Positions 53,503-64,000 of a stretch of DNA of 64,000 nucleotides are shown piece after piece. A program made the position numbers and the translations under genes. The stretch's first letter is position 1. Each line of letters starts with the position of its first letter. This stretch comes from Erysipelotrichales bacterium (lineage in GTDB: Bacteria; Bacillota_I; Bacilli_A; Erysipelotrichales; Erysipelotrichaceae). The notes under the pieces are model-generated. The model was not told the origin of the DNA. It made no database searches and saw only the letters and a program-made list of their open reading frames with translations. The stretch lies in assembly GCA_910576345.1 (NCBI GenBank), contig CAJTIT010000008.1, positions 33,916-97,915 on the forward strand. The letters are read 5' to 3'.

Positions 53503-54858
53503 ATGTCGGAGTTTTTGAAAAAACAGCTGGTAGACATCTGGCAAAAAACATTGCAGCTAATAGAAGACAGTGGACAATTTGATCCTGCTGTTTTTAATGT
53601 TTGGATCAAAGATTCGGAATTATATGATTTGGATGATGATTTTGCGACGATATTGGTGCCTTACAAAATTAACAAACAAATTATGATGGATTCCATTGAA
53701 TTTATTCAGCAAATGCTTTCCAGCGTTTTAAATTCAAATGTCAGCTGTCAAATATTTTTAAAAGAAGAAATGGATCGTTTATCTGTTTCATCTGTTGCAA
53801 AAGCAAGAAATAATATGATGTTGGAAGACAAAATAAAAAAACAATATAATTTTGACAATTTTGTTGTTGGCAAAAATAATCGTGAAGCACATGCAGCTGC
53901 ACTCAGTTGTTGTTACTACCCTGGTAAATTTAATAATCCAATCTTTATTTATGGAAATTCCGGTTTAGGAAAGACACATCTGCTTCATGCAATTGGTAAT
54001 TATGTAAAAGACAATAAGCCAAATGCTACCGTTTTATATATTTACAGTGAAGATTTTGTCACATTATTGATAGAATCAATGAAAAACAAAACGGTGGAAG
54101 ATCTCAAGGAAAAAATTGTTTCCGTTGATTTTTTGTTGATTGATGATATTCAGCGATTGACGCAAAGTACTTCACAGGAAATTTTCTTTAATCTTTATAA
54201 TAAATTAATTTCCAATGAGAAACAGATTGTGATTACCAGCGATATGCATCCTAGTGAATTAAAGGGTATTGAAAATCGTTTGATTTCCAGATTTTCCAGC
54301 GGTTTATCCGTCGCAGTCGGCGCTCCGGAATTTGAAACCGCAAAAGCCATTCTTTCTAAAAAAATTGATGGAAGAGAAGATGATATAAAAATTGAAGATG
54401 AAGTATTGGATTTTATTGCCACTAAATTTTCTAGTGATGTCAGAAAACTGGAAGGTTCATTAAATGAATTGTTTTTCAAAGCAATTTTACATAAACCGGA
54501 TCATATTGATTTAGCTTTTGCAAGAGAAATTTTTAAGGAAGATCCTGTTTTACAAAGGCAAAGTAATGAATTAACCGTAAGACAAATCAAGCGATGTGTT
54601 TGTGAATTTTATGGCTTGACCAGATATCAAATAGAATCCAAATCCAGAACAAAAAACATATCCACTGCGCGTCAAATTGCCATGTATTTATGTCGCAAAC
54701 ATTTGGATCTAGCTTTTATAAAAATCGGTAAGTCTTTTGGTAATCGTGATCATTCTACTGTAATGGCTTCTTGTGAGCGCATTTCCCAACAGTCCAAAAT
54801 CAATGATGCATTGGCATATGCAATTAAAGATATTGAAAAAAAGCTGGGAGTTTCTTAA
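53503..54858 (+). CDS. dnaA: Chromosomal replication initiator protein DnaA
   Basis: 451 residues. Binds oriC boxes and opens the duplex with ATP. Domain I is residues ~1-85; the AAA core has FIYGNSGLGKTHLLHAIGNY (Walker A), FLLIDDIQRLTQ (Walker B); the C-terminal domain IV shows RTKNISTARQIAMYLCR and the signature FGNRDHSTVMASCERI that reads the DnaA box. Start has AAGGAGT. Followed by dnaN. Confidence 0.97.
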   Translation: MSEFLKKQLVDIWQKTLQLIEDSGQFDPAVFNVWIKDSELYDLDDDFATILVPYKINKQIMMDSIEFIQQMLSSVLNSNVSCQIFLKEEMDRLSVSSVAKARNNMMLEDKIKKQYNFDNFVVGKNNREAHAAALSCCYYPGKFNNPIFIYGNSGLGKTHLLHAIGNYVKDNKPNATVLYIYSEDFVTLLIESMKNKTVEDLKEKIVSVDFLLIDDIQRLTQSTSQEIFFNLYNKLISNEKQIVITSDMHPSELKGIENRLISRFSSGLSVAVGAPEFETAKAILSKKIDGREDDIKIEDEVLDFIATKFSSDVRKLEGSLNELFFKAILHKPDHIDLAFAREIFKEDPVLQRQSNELTVRQIKRCVCEFYGLTRYQIESKSRTKNISTARQIAMYLCRKHLDLAFIKIGKSFGNRDHSTVMASCERISQQSKINDALAYAIKDIEKKLGVS

Positions 54859-54868
54859 AATTCTCCAC

Positions 54869-54990
54869 ATGTTTCAACTTTTCATCCACATTAAAATTTG
54901 TTAAAATAATAAGTAACAAAAGGCGCTCTGTTTGTTTTCCACAGTTTTCCACAGCCTTATTGTTATTTCATTATAAAACATATAAAAGAA
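54869..54990. other. Replication origin region, second half, with DnaA boxes
   Basis: Between dnaA and dnaN: TCATCCACA at 54882, and two copies of TTTTCCACA at 54935 and 54945. Together with the left cluster this makes a bipartite origin flanking dnaA. Confidence 0.65.
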
Positions 54991-55005
54991 AGGCGTGTTT
55001 CCATT

Positions 55006-56124
55006 ATGTATTTTAAAATTTCAAAAAAAGATTTTTTAGCAGCGTTATCAACTGCGGCAAGAGCCATTTCGAATTATAGTCCTCTTCCTGCTTTTTCAGG
55101 TATTAAAATAACCGCAGATAAAGATCAGCTGATTTTAATCGGAAGTGATTCAGATATTTCCATTCAAACCATTCTAAAGAAAAGCGATGATTGTAAATTG
55201 GAAATTTTTGATATGGGTCAAACAGTCATTGAATCAAAATATATTTTGGAAATCGTTCGTAAAATTGATACAGATATGATTGAAGTAGAAATGGTAGATG
55301 GCGTACAAGTAAAGATTAGTGGTAAAAGTGCAGAGTTCAAAATCAATGGTATGAATGCTGACGAATATCCACTCATTGATTTCTCAAAACCAATGGAGAC
55401 ATTTACCTTAAGCAATGAATCTTTAAAACAGGTCATTACACAAACAACGTTTGCGGTAAGTGACAAAGAAACAAGACCTGTACTAACCGGTGTAAATTTT
55501 TCTTGTGATGGAAGTGTTCTACAATGTGTTGCGACCGATTCTTATCGTCTTTCTAAAAAAAGTATGGAATTGTCCAATAATGTAAAATTCAATATCACGA
55601 TACCCGGTAAAAGTTTATTGGAAGTTTTGAAAACATTGGATAATGATGGAGATGTCGAAATCGCTGTCAATGATAAAAAAGCACAATTTGTCATCAATGA
55701 TACGATTATTCAAACACGTTTGATTGATGGCGTTTATCCGGAAACCAATCGTTTGATTCCTTTGGAATTTGATTTTGAATTGACCATTGATGCTCATGAA
55801 TTGTTAGGCGCAATCGATCGTGCCAGTTTTATTAAAAGTGATGGAGTATCCGTCATTAAATTTACGTTATCGGAAGAAGGATGCATTCTTTCAAGTAAAT
55901 CGTTGGAAGTAGGATCTTCTACAGAGCGTTTAAATTCCGCAAGTTTCAGCGGAGAGCCGTTGGAAATTAGTTGTAATGGAAAATATGTATTTGATGCGAT
56001 TCGTGCTTTGAGCGGAGATTTGGTAAAGTTTTCTTTATGTGGAGAAATGAAACCCTTCATTATTCAGTCATTGCGAGATGATCAAGTATTGGAGTTAATT
56101 TTACCGGTTCGTACATATGCATAA
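55006..56124 (+). CDS. dnaN: DNA polymerase III beta clamp
   Basis: 372 residues. Ring clamp that holds polymerase on DNA. Three similar domains of about 120 residues; visible signatures DFLAALSTAARAISNYSPLP, FAVSDKETRPVLTGVNFSCD and VATDSYRLSKK, and the C-terminal LILPVRTYA. Usual length. Start at 55006 is preceded by GAAAGGCG. Confidence 0.96.
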   Translation: MYFKISKKDFLAALSTAARAISNYSPLPAFSGIKITADKDQLILIGSDSDISIQTILKKSDDCKLEIFDMGQTVIESKYILEIVRKIDTDMIEVEMVDGVQVKISGKSAEFKINGMNADEYPLIDFSKPMETFTLSNESLKQVITQTTFAVSDKETRPVLTGVNFSCDGSVLQCVATDSYRLSKKSMELSNNVKFNITIPGKSLLEVLKTLDNDGDVEIAVNDKKAQFVINDTIIQTRLIDGVYPETNRLIPLEFDFELTIDAHELLGAIDRASFIKSDGVSVIKFTLSEEGCILSSKSLEVGSSTERLNSASFSGEPLEISCNGKYVFDAIRALSGDLVKFSLCGEMKPFIIQSLRDDQVLELILPVRTYA

Positions 56125-56399
56125 AAGTAGAAATAAATGTGTACAATCATGAAAAAATTATGAAGCAGAAGATCGAACATTGTATTTTCTGCTTTTTATA
56201 TGTATTAAACAAGAAAATCATGTTATGATTTATCATATTGGTATGACAAGATTTTGAGTTTTTTATAATTATTTCCAAATTGAGAAAAAGAATAAATAGT
56301 AAAATCTCTTCTATAAATTACAAGCGCTTACGCATGAGTCGTATATCATTGAAAAAAGCAAAAAAGATGTTGAAAAATTCCCAAAAACATCACATTTTA
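56125..56399. other. Spacer dnaN to S4 gene
   Basis: No gene. Contains an A/T-rich stretch that ends in the promoter of the S4-recF-gyrB-gyrA unit. No DnaA-box cluster was seen. Confidence 0.4.
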
Positions 56400-56408
56400 T
56401 GCTATAAT
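56400..56408 (+). promoter_or_regulatory. Extended -10 promoter of the S4-recF-gyrB-gyrA unit
   Basis: TGCTATAAT matches the extended -10 consensus (TGnTATAAT), 25 bases before the S4 gene start, with no evident -35 box. Confidence 0.45.
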
Positions 56409-56433
56409 ATTGAAGTATGAAAGAGGTTTTGCG

Positions 56434-56637
56434 ATGGAAATCAAAGTGAAACATGAATATATCACATTGGGTCAATTATTGAAAGCTGCGGATTTTATTT
56501 CCTCCGGAGGACAAGCAAAAATTGCCGTAAAAGAAATGGATATTTCTGTGAATGGCGAAAAAGAAAATCGCCGCGGACGCAAATTATTTCCGAAAGATGA
56601 ATTGATTATCGAAGGAGTAAGAATTATACTTCTATGA
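56434..56637 (+). CDS. yaaA: S4-domain RNA-binding protein (YaaA type)
   Basis: 67 residues from ATG 56434 (AAGAGG ahead). Contains one S4 domain: KHEYITLGQLLKAADFISSG, GQAKIAVKEMDISVNGEKEN, RRGRKLFPKDELIIEG. The small S4 gene between dnaN and recF is conserved in Firmicutes; it associates with the ribosome. Its stop overlaps the recF start (ATGA). Confidence 0.9.
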   Translation: MEIKVKHEYITLGQLLKAADFISSGGQAKIAVKEMDISVNGEKENRRGRKLFPKDELIIEGVRIILL

Positions 56638-57767
56638 ACTTGTCAAATTTGACATTAAGAAATTTCCGCAATTATGAAAAAGCGGATTTGGAATTTGAAC
56701 ACGGCATTCATCTGATTACAGGAAAAAATGCCCAAGGTAAAACAAATTTATTGGAAGCCATTGCTTATCTTTCAACAACGCGATCACATCGTACAAATGA
56801 TGATCAGGATATGATACAAGAAGGAAAAGATGCGTTCGTTCTGCGTGCATCAATTCATAAGCATATGAAACAAGTAGAATTAAGAGCAGCGGTGAATGAA
56901 CAAGGAAAAAATCTATTTCTCTATCGAACGCCGATCAAGCGTGTCAGTAACTTTATTGGCGAATTGAACGCCGTTTTATTTTGTCCGGATGATATGTCCC
57001 TGTTTCAAGCTTCTCCTAAAGTGAGAAGGCGTTTTATCGATATGGAATTGTCAAAACTTTCTAAATCATATACAAGGATGCTGAATGAGGCGCACAAGCT
57101 GTTAAAAGAGCGTAACGCTTGTTTGAAACAGGATACGATCGATCCGACATATCTAGAAGTATTGACGCAACAACTGATTGAAAAGCAGATTGTGATTATT
57201 CGGCAGCGACATCGTTTTCTTATTGACTTATTGGAAAACTGTCATACTTTTTATAAAGATTTATCAAATGACGATACAAAGCTGGCATTTTGTTATCACA
57301 GCTGTGTAGAGTATAGTGAAAATGAAATGGAATTGAAGCAACGTTTGATAAAAAAATATGAAAAAAATAAAGAACGTGATTTATTTTTAAAACAAACAAC
57401 GACAGGATTTCATAAAGAAGATTTTATGTTTTTGATTAATGATAAAGAAGTATCGTCTTATGCGTCACAAGGACAGAAACGCAGTGTTCTGTTGTCTATG
57501 AAAATAGGTATGGTTTCTATGATTGCTTCACTGATTCATGAGTATCCTGTCTTATTATTGGATGATGTGTTTTCAGAATTAGATGAATATCGAAAACAAA
57601 AATTATTGATTGCATTACCAAAAGATGTACAGATTTTTATTACAACAACGGATGTCAATGAAATACCGATTATTGAAGATCGCCGTTATATATTGTGGAA
57701 TGTTGATCATGGATGCATCACAAGAGAAACAGCAGAAGGAGGATGTAACAAATGGAGAAAAATGTGA
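56634..57767 (+). CDS. recF: DNA repair ATPase RecF
   Basis: 377 residues. Loads RecA at gaps. SMC-like ATPase: [38 protein letters not shown] (Walker A), the signature [18 protein letters not shown], and [15 protein letters not shown] (Walker B). The final part overlaps the gyrB start by 16 bases. Confidence 0.95.
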   Translation: MNLSNLTLRNFRNYEKADLEFEHGIHLITGKNAQGKTNLLEAIAYLSTTRSHRTNDDQDMIQEGKDAFVLRASIHKHMKQVELRAAVNEQGKNLFLYRTPIKRVSNFIGELNAVLFCPDDMSLFQASPKVRRRFIDMELSKLSKSYTRMLNEAHKLLKERNACLKQDTIDPTYLEVLTQQLIEKQIVIIRQRHRFLIDLLENCHTFYKDLSNDDTKLAFCYHSCVEYSENEMELKQRLIKKYEKNKERDLFLKQTTTGFHKEDFMFLINDKEVSSYASQGQKRSVLLSMKIGMVSMIASLIHEYPVLLLDDVFSELDEYRKQKLLIALPKDVQIFITTTDVNEIPIIEDRRYILWNVDHGCITRETAEGGCNKWRKM

Positions 57768-59707
57768 TAGACTTGAAAGAACAAGAAATTGAACTGGAAA
57801 AGGTGGATCATTCCTATACAGCTGATGATATTCAGGTGCTGGAAGGATTGGAAGCAGTCAGAAAACGTCCAGGGATGTATATTGGAAGCACAAGCGCCAG
57901 AGGTCTACATCACCTTGTTTGGGAAATTGTTGATAATTCCATTGATGAGGCATTGGCAGGTTTTGCGACAGATATTTATATTACGATTGAAAAAGGGAAT
58001 ATCATTCGTGTGGAAGATAATGGACGCGGTATGCCGGTTGGCATTCATAAAAAAACCGGTGTATCTACTGTGGAAACCATTTTTACTGTTTTGCATGCTG
58101 GTGGTAAATTCGGTGGTGGCGCTTATAAAGTGTCTGGTGGTTTGCATGGCGTTGGTGCCAGCGTAGTAAACGCATTGTCAGAATGGCTGGAAGTAAATGT
58201 ACATCAAGACGGCAAAGAGTATTTCTTGCGCTTTGAGAATGGTGGAAAGCCATGTGATGCATTGCAAGTCATCGGTTCTACGGATAAGCATGGCTCCATT
58301 GTGCGTTTTAAAGCAGATGCGGATATTTTTAAAGAAACGCAGATTTATGATTTTGATACGTTGAATTCACGTATTCGTCAGCTTGCTTTCTTAAATAAAA
58401 ACATTAAATTGGTATTGAGTGATGAAAGAGGAGAAGACGTAAAGAAAATTGAATATTTATATGAAGGCGGCATTAAAGAATATGTTAAGTATTTAAATCA
58501 AAATAAAACGTTAATTCATGAAGATATTGTATATGTGGAAGGTATTGAAAATGGAATTTTGGCTGAAATTTCGATGCAGTATAATGATGGTTTTATGCCG
58601 AATATTTATTCTTTCTGTAATAATATCAACACACAAGAAGGTGGAACGCATGAGGATGGTTTTCGACTTGCATTAGGGCGTGTGATCAATAATTACGCAA
58701 AAGATAACAATATGATAAAAAAAGAGGAATCATTGTTAGGAGATGATGTACGGGAAGGTTTGACAGCCATTATTTCCATAAAGCATCCGGATCCACAATA
58801 CGAAGGGCAGACAAAGACAAAATTGGGAAACAGTGAAGTAAGAAAAATTGTTTCCGGTATCTTGGGTGAGCAGCTGGAACGTTTTTTCTTGGAACATCCT
58901 GATACCGCAAGAGCCATCGTTGATAAAGCTATATTGGCCTCAAAGGCAAGACTTGCCGCAAAAAAAGCACGTGAATTGACACGTCGTAAAAATGTATTGG
59001 AAATCACATCGCTTCCTGGTAAATTGGCAGACTGTTCTTCAAAAGATGCAAGTGAATGTGAAATTTATATTGTCGAGGGTGATTCAGCCGGAGGATCTGC
59101 AAAACAAGGAAGAAACTCTAAATATCAAGCGATTTTGCCATTGAGAGGTAAAATCTTGAATGTAGAAAAAGCAAGAATCAACAGAATTTTCGATAATGCA
59201 GAAATACGTTCTATGATTACAGCATTTGGATGCGGTATTGGTGAAGAAATGGATGTTACAAAATTGCGATATCATAAAATTATCATCATGACCGATGCGG
59301 ATGTAGATGGAGCACATATTTGTACGTTATTGTTGACATTCTTTTATCGTTTCTTGCGTCCTGTCATTGAGGGAGGATATGTTTATATAGCCCAGCCCCC
59401 GTTATTTAAAATTGCAAAAGAAAATAAAGTGACCTATGTATATCGAGAAGAAGAACGTGATGAAGTATTAAAGGGATTTGGAGATACTTCCAATGTCAAT
59501 ATTCAGCGTTACAAAGGTCTAGGAGAAATGAATCCGGAACAATTATGGGAAACAACGATGGATCCGGAAGTGCGTATGATGAAAAAAGTATCGATCGAAG
59601 ATGCGATGGATGCGGATGCGGTATTTGAAATGTTGATGGGCGAAGAAGTAGAGCCACGTCGTAATTTCATTCAAGAAAATGCCGTTTATGCAAATTTGGA
59701 TATTTAA
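57752..59707 (+). CDS. gyrB: DNA gyrase subunit B
   Basis: 651 residues. ATPase subunit of the type II topoisomerase that adds negative supercoils. GHKL ATPase: [47 protein letters not shown], and [20 protein letters not shown]. The Toprim domain has [33 protein letters not shown] and [11 protein letters not shown]. Ends with [20 protein letters not shown]. The start has GAAGGAGGATG before it. The gene is followed by gyrA after 18 bases. Confidence 0.97.
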   Translation: MEKNVIDLKEQEIELEKVDHSYTADDIQVLEGLEAVRKRPGMYIGSTSARGLHHLVWEIVDNSIDEALAGFATDIYITIEKGNIIRVEDNGRGMPVGIHKKTGVSTVETIFTVLHAGGKFGGGAYKVSGGLHGVGASVVNALSEWLEVNVHQDGKEYFLRFENGGKPCDALQVIGSTDKHGSIVRFKADADIFKETQIYDFDTLNSRIRQLAFLNKNIKLVLSDERGEDVKKIEYLYEGGIKEYVKYLNQNKTLIHEDIVYVEGIENGILAEISMQYNDGFMPNIYSFCNNINTQEGGTHEDGFRLALGRVINNYAKDNNMIKKEESLLGDDVREGLTAIISIKHPDPQYEGQTKTKLGNSEVRKIVSGILGEQLERFFLEHPDTARAIVDKAILASKARLAAKKARELTRRKNVLEITSLPGKLADCSSKDASECEIYIVEGDSAGGSAKQGRNSKYQAILPLRGKILNVEKARINRIFDNAEIRSMITAFGCGIGEEMDVTKLRYHKIIIMTDADVDGAHICTLLLTFFYRFLRPVIEGGYVYIAQPPLFKIAKENKVTYVYREEERDEVLKGFGDTSNVNIQRYKGLGEMNPEQLWETTMDPEVRMMKKVSIEDAMDADAVFEMLMGEEVEPRRNFIQENAVYANLDI

Positions 59708-59725
59708 TTAGAGTGAGGTGAGTAT

Positions 59726-62209
59726 ATGTATCAGGATGAAGAGCGTTTGGAAGTCGTCGATATATCGAAAACGATGAAAAAGTCGTTTCTTGATTATTCG
59801 ATGTCCGTTATTGTTCAGCGAGCATTGCCGGATGTAAGAGATGGATTGAAACCGGTACATCGCCGTATCTTATATGCGATGAATGATATGGGTATTGTTG
59901 CCAGTAAACCGTTTAAAAAATCCGCGCGTATCGTAGGTGAAGTCATTGGTAAATATCATCCGCATGGTGATACAGCTGTATATGACGCAATGGTACGTAT
60001 GGCGCAAGATTTTTCTTATCGATATGAACTTGTGCAAGGTCATGGAAATTTTGGTTCTATGGATGGAGATGGTGCAGCGGCGATGCGTTATACGGAAGCA
60101 CGTATGTCAAAAATCGCAATGGAAATGTTGAAAGACATAAAAAAACAAACAGTTGATTTTGTGCCAAACTATGATAATGAAGAAACAGAACCGGCAGTGA
60201 TGCCAGCTCGCTTTCCAAATTTATTGGTCAATGGTTCGGTAGGTATCGCTGTTGGTATGGCGACCAATATACCACCACACAATCTTGGAGAAACGATTGA
60301 TGGTGTTTTGGCAGTTATGGATAATCCTGATATTACCGTATTGGAATTGATGGATAATTATATAAAAGGACCGGATTTTCCAACGGGTGGAATGATTTTG
60401 GGTCGTGCAGGTATACGACAGGCATATGAAACAGGACGCGGTTCGATAGTTACAAGAGCGAAACATTTATATGAAGATATGGGAAATGGAAAGACAAGGG
60501 TTGTTTTTTATGAAATTCCTTATCAAGTAAATAAAGCAAATTTGATTTCAAAAATTGCAGATTTGGTTCGCGATAAAGTTGTGGATGGTATTACATATCT
60601 GAATGATGAAAGTAATCGTGATGGGATACGCATCGTCATGGAATTGAGAAAAGATGTACAGCCAGAAGTTATATTAAATCAATTATATCGGTTGACATCG
60701 CTTCAAACCAGCTTTGGTGTCAATATGTTGGCGCTTGTAAATGGCGCACCAAAAATCATGGGTTTGAAAGAAGTATTGTCTCACTATGTGGATCATCAAA
60801 TTGATGTGACCGTAAGAAGAACAAAATTTGAATTAAAAAAAGCAGAGGATCGTGCACATATTTTGGAAGGATTGCGTATCGCATTGGATAATATCGATGA
60901 GATTATTTCATTGATTCGTTCTTCAAAAACGGATGTGATTGCAAGAGAAAATATGATGGAGCGTTTCAAACTTTCTGAAATTCAAGCGAATGCGATATTG
61001 GAAATGCGTTTTCGCCGATTGACAGGTTTGGAGCGAGATAAGATAGAAAATGAATATCAAGATTTATTGAAAATAATTGCTGACTTAAAGGACATTTTGG
61101 CAAATCATTCACGCGTGCTGGATATTATCCGAGAAGAATTGATCGATGTAAAGAATCGATTTGCAGATGAAAGGCGTACTGAGATTTCCAATCAGGAAAT
61201 CGATATGCAGGATGAGGATTTGATACCGGAAGAAGAAGTAGTTATTACCATGACGACAAATGGTTATATCAAACGAATTCCTACTGATACTTATCGTACG
61301 CAAAATCGAGGTGGAAAAGGTGTAAAGGCGATGAGTGTGAATGAAGATGATATCGTAGAAAAATTGATTACGATGTCGACACATGATTATGTCTTGTTGT
61401 TTACCAATTTAGGAAAAGTATATCGTATGAAGGGATATAAGATACCAAATGCATCACGTACTGCAAAAGGTTTGCCAGTCGTCAATCTATTAAATTTGGA
61501 TAAAGATGAAAAGGTACAAGAATTGGTGCCAATTGAGCGAGAATGTAAAGCATCTTATTTATTCTTTGTTACGAAGAATGGTATTGTAAAACGTACTCCA
61601 ATCAAGGAATTTGATTCTATACGACAAAATGGAAAAATTGCGATCATATTGCGTGATGATGATGAACTTGTAACAGTTAAAATGACATCTGGTGAAGATG
61701 AAATTGTCGTTGCCGGATCTAATGGAAAAGCGGTTCGTTTCAATGAAAATGATGTCCGCTCTATGAGCAGAACATCTTCAGGAGTTAAAGGTTTCAATGT
61801 GGACGGATCAATTGTGGTAGGTGCCGCAACCAGTACGGAAGGTAAATATATATTGTCTGTAAGTGAAAATGGCTATGGAAAACGAAGTTTATTTGAAGAT
61901 TATCGTTTAACAAAACGAGGCACAAAAGGTGTCAATACGATTCATATCACCGAAAAAACGGGCAATTTGATTTCTGTGCGTGCGGTAAACGGTGATGAAG
62001 ATGCAATGATTGTGACAGACAGTGGTATCATTATTCGAATCACAGTAGAGTCCATTGGTGTGTATTCACGCAATACACAAGGTGTGAAATTGATCAATGT
62101 AGGTGATCAGGAAAAAGTTTCAAAAGTTGCGATTGTCGATCATGAAGAAGAAAAAGATGAAATTATAGAAGAATATGATACGAAATCAGTTGACAATGCA
62201 AAATCATAA
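59726..62209 (+). CDS. gyrA: DNA gyrase subunit A
   Basis: 827 residues. Breakage-reunion subunit; the catalytic Tyr is in [11 protein letters not shown] at about position 122. The quinolone-determining region reads [19 protein letters not shown], where Thr stands at the position that is Ser in many bacteria. Downstream are the GyrA-box containing C-terminal repeats ([12 protein letters not shown], the six-blade wrapping domain, with [12 protein letters not shown]). An acidic tail ends the protein. Cotranscribed with gyrB. Confidence 0.97.
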   Translation: MYQDEERLEVVDISKTMKKSFLDYSMSVIVQRALPDVRDGLKPVHRRILYAMNDMGIVASKPFKKSARIVGEVIGKYHPHGDTAVYDAMVRMAQDFSYRYELVQGHGNFGSMDGDGAAAMRYTEARMSKIAMEMLKDIKKQTVDFVPNYDNEETEPAVMPARFPNLLVNGSVGIAVGMATNIPPHNLGETIDGVLAVMDNPDITVLELMDNYIKGPDFPTGGMILGRAGIRQAYETGRGSIVTRAKHLYEDMGNGKTRVVFYEIPYQVNKANLISKIADLVRDKVVDGITYLNDESNRDGIRIVMELRKDVQPEVILNQLYRLTSLQTSFGVNMLALVNGAPKIMGLKEVLSHYVDHQIDVTVRRTKFELKKAEDRAHILEGLRIALDNIDEIISLIRSSKTDVIARENMMERFKLSEIQANAILEMRFRRLTGLERDKIENEYQDLLKIIADLKDILANHSRVLDIIREELIDVKNRFADERRTEISNQEIDMQDEDLIPEEEVVITMTTNGYIKRIPTDTYRTQNRGGKGVKAMSVNEDDIVEKLITMSTHDYVLLFTNLGKVYRMKGYKIPNASRTAKGLPVVNLLNLDKDEKVQELVPIERECKASYLFFVTKNGIVKRTPIKEFDSIRQNGKIAIILRDDDELVTVKMTSGEDEIVVAGSNGKAVRFNENDVRSMSRTSSGVKGFNVDGSIVVGAATSTEGKYILSVSENGYGKRSLFEDYRLTKRGTKGVNTIHITEKTGNLISVRAVNGDEDAMIVTDSGIIIRITVESIGVYSRNTQGVKLINVGDQEKVSKVAIVDHEEEKDEIIEEYDTKSVDNAKS

Positions 62210-62218
62210 TGATATAAA

Positions 62219-62460
62219 ATAAGAAAGCATTGATAAGGTCAAGTACAGGAACAAAAGTGATATAGAGAATTAACGGTTGGTGGAAGTTAATTACTTATTC
62301 TTGGAAATCCGCCTTGGAGTGGATTGGCGAAAAATTGTGGTAGCCAATCACGGTTAGTACCGTTATCACGAAAGAGTTTTATAAGAAATTTATTCTTATA
62401 AAAGAAAAAGGGTGGCAACACGAGGCATTCGTCCCTTTATGGGCAATGTCTCTTTTTATT
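62219..62460 (+). promoter_or_regulatory. T-box riboswitch for serS, UCC specifier
   Basis: A T-box leader. It has the conserved AGGGTGGCAACACGAG block (62409-62424) and the specifier context GAAATCCGCCTTGGAG (about 62306-62321), where TCC after GAA-A would be a serine codon. The UGGC within the T-box would pair with GCCA, the tail of a tRNA with discriminator G, as tRNA-Ser has. A terminator stem with GAGGCATT and AATGTCTC flanking CCC/GGG and a T run follows at 62422-62460. Uncharged tRNA-Ser should prevent termination and raise SerS. Confidence 0.85.
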
Positions 62461-62476
62461 TTATTAGGAGGAAATT

Positions 62477-63760
62477 ATGTTAGATATTAAATTTGTAAGA
62501 GAACATGCGGAAGAAGTGAAAGAAAACATCAAAAAGAAATTTCAGGATCAAAAATTGCCATTGGTGGATGAAGTTATTGCATTGGATAAAGAAAACCGTG
62601 CATTAAAACAACGCGGAGATGATTTACGTGCTATGAGAAATCAATTGAGTAAACAAATTGGCGGATTGATGAAGGATGGTAAAAAAGAAGAAGCTGAATC
62701 AATTAAAAAACAAGTTACTTCCATGGCTGATGAAATGAAACAAGTCGAGGAAAAAGAAGAAATTGTATCTAAAAAAATTAAAGAAATTATGATGCAGATA
62801 CCAAATATGATTGATATATCGGTACCAATTGGTAAAGATGACAGCGAAAATGTGGAAATACAAAAATATGGAGAACCATTCTTTCCTGATTATGAAATAC
62901 CTTATCATGGAGATATTTGTAAATCTCTTCATGGATTGGATAAAGATAGTGCAGGTAGAACAAGTGGTAATGGCTTTTATTATCTGATAGGCGATGTTGC
63001 ACGTCTTCATGAAGCAACCATTGCATTCGCAAGAGATTTTATGATTCATAAAGGATTTACTTATTGTATTCCACCATTTATGATTCGTAGTGATGTTGTG
63101 ACAGGTGTTATGTCTTTTGCAGAAATGGATGCGATGATGTATAAAATAGAAGGAGAAGATTTATACTTGATTGGAACTTCGGAACATAGTATGATTGGAA
63201 AATTCAAAGGTCAAATTTTAGACGAAAAAGAATTGCCAATAGCAATGACTTCTTATTCTCCATGTTTTAGAAAAGAAGTTGGTGCACATGGTTTAGAAGA
63301 GCGCGGATTATATCGTGTGCATCAATTTGAAAAACAGGAAATGGTTGTCTTATGTAAACCAGAAGATGCATTTGCGTGGTATGAAAAAATGTGGACATAT
63401 ACAGTAGAGTTTTTTAGAAGTTTGAATGTTCCTGTAAGAACATTGGAATGTTGCAGTGGTGATTTGGCTGATTTAAAAGTAAAATCATGTGATGTAGAAG
63501 CATGGTCACCACGACAACAGAAATATTTTGAAGTAGGATCTTGTTCTACTCTAGGTGATGCACAAGCAAGAAGATTAGGTATCCGAATGAAAACAGAAAA
63601 AGGAAATCAATTTGTGGCTACATTAAACAATACAGTTATCGCAAGTCCACGTTCAATGATAGCAATTTTAGAATGTGGTTATCAAAAAGATGGAAGTGTA
63701 AAAATTCCTGAAGTTTTATGGCCATATATGGGTGGACAAACAATCATAAAGCCAAAATAA
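62477..63760 (+). CDS. serS: Seryl-tRNA synthetase
   Basis: 427 residues. Charges tRNA-Ser. N-terminal coiled-coil (about 1-105) binds the long tRNA variable arm; class II catalytic core with SGNGFYYLIGDVARLHEATI, motif 2 (FRKEVGAHGLEERGLYRVHQ) and the C-terminal NTVIASPRSMIAILECGYQK. Start at 62477 with AGGAGGAAATT. It follows the T-box. Confidence 0.96.
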   Translation: MLDIKFVREHAEEVKENIKKKFQDQKLPLVDEVIALDKENRALKQRGDDLRAMRNQLSKQIGGLMKDGKKEEAESIKKQVTSMADEMKQVEEKEEIVSKKIKEIMMQIPNMIDISVPIGKDDSENVEIQKYGEPFFPDYEIPYHGDICKSLHGLDKDSAGRTSGNGFYYLIGDVARLHEATIAFARDFMIHKGFTYCIPPFMIRSDVVTGVMSFAEMDAMMYKIEGEDLYLIGTSEHSMIGKFKGQILDEKELPIAMTSYSPCFRKEVGAHGLEERGLYRVHQFEKQEMVVLCKPEDAFAWYEKMWTYTVEFFRSLNVPVRTLECCSGDLADLKVKSCDVEAWSPRQQKYFEVGSCSTLGDAQARRLGIRMKTEKGNQFVATLNNTVIASPRSMIAILECGYQKDGSVKIPEVLWPYMGGQTIIKPK

Positions 63761-63771
63761 AATGTTTCACG

Positions 63772-63787
63772 TGAAACAATGATATAA
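63772..63787. other. parS: parS chromosome-segregation site
   Basis: TGTTTCACGTGAAACA is a perfect 16-base match to the bacterial parS palindrome bound by ParB/Spo0J. It lies 12 bases after the serS stop, about 10 kb from dnaA, in the position where Firmicutes keep such sites. ParB would load here and help condense and separate the origin region. Confidence 0.95.
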
Positions 63788-64000
63788 ATGAGTGACCTGA
63801 AGTGAAAAGTTAAATTCCACTTCAAAAAGCACATAAAAATAAGTAGAATTTACTGTTACAAAAAGAAAGCAGATAGACAGGACTAGGATATATCAAGAAA
63901 AAAGTCTTGTGGATTTTAGTTTTTCAGTTATAATGTATATGTAGATAAGTCAAAAAAGGGCATAACGAAAACAGGTAGAAAAAGCAGTTCAAAAATTTAT
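63788..64000. other. End of window, promoter-like site
   Basis: No gene seen. TTGTGG and TATAAT at 63907-63934 with 16 bases between look like a plus-strand promoter for a gene or RNA outside the window. A small inverted repeat (GAAGTG...CCACTTC) lies near 63800. Confidence 0.35.

Noticed and set aside
1..64000. tRNA and rRNA genes
   Set aside because: No cloverleaf with a terminal T-arm GGTTCGA-type block and no rRNA motif was noticed on either strand. A covariance search would be the decisive test.

Overview
The window is a low-GC Firmicutes chromosome segment spanning the replication origin. The set rpmH-rnpA-yidC-jag on one side of dnaA, and dnaN-S4-recF-gyrB-gyrA-serS on the other, is the classic Firmicutes oriC neighbourhood. 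The AT-rich base composition, DnaA boxes of the TTTTCCACA type, two LytR-CpsA-Psr proteins and the tiny S4/RqcP-type genes would fit the Erysipelotrichia, but that placement is inference. No rRNA, tRNA or CRISPR array was seen.

Layout. 1-11.2 kb is an accessory, largely decaying region: a partial TetR gene, three tnpV copies or remnants, a serine-recombinase tail, a radical-SAM tail, an XRE regulator, and a chain of very small genes and pseudogenes (8.2-10.3 kb) separated by a repeated ~66-70 bp leader that carries a hairpin. Inside it, 0.9-5.4 kb holds intact cell-envelope genes (DUF4230, two family 2 glycosyltransferases, an LCP ligase). 11.2-16.7 kb is an aromatic amino acid operon (aroB-aroC-DAHP synthase-aroA-tyrA, every junction a 4-base ATGA overlap). 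A Tyr-rich leader peptide and a perfect terminator precede it, a textbook layout for ribosome-mediated attenuation. 16.9-19.2 kb carries a zinc-ribbon membrane protein, prmC and prfA. 19.6-30.2 kb carries two giant surface proteins whose last ~2.1 kb are near-identical copies at a constant 4238-base offset, preceded by a sigma factor with a fused membrane anchor. 30.5-31.7 kb holds an Rpn-type nuclease gene and an ATPase remnant.

31.9-36.3 kb holds tpiA-pgk and ispE-rsmA-rnmV. 37-44.2 kb holds a 3D-domain lipoprotein, rqcP, spoVT, mfd, pth and an unknown membrane protein. 44.3-47.9 kb holds a Fic protein, gene fragments, rpsI-rplM and cutC. 47.9-50.1 kb holds a second LCP gene and a decayed IS30 transposase. 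50.2-63.8 kb is the oriC core, with dnaA boxes on both sides of dnaA, a serine T-box before serS, and a perfect 16-base parS palindrome at 63772.

How it works together: DnaA/DnaN/RecF/gyrase and parS form the replication and segregation hub. prfA/prmC, rnmV/rsmA, rqcP/pth, rpmH/rnpA and rplM/rpsI are translation and RNA-processing genes. Mfd couples transcription to repair. The glycosyltransferases, LCP proteins, YidC and giant proteins build the cell surface. The two most interesting parts are the aro attenuator and the giant tandem surface proteins with their odd sorting signal and membrane-tethered sigma factor. The repeat-separated small-gene chain is the best candidate for an undescribed cassette system.
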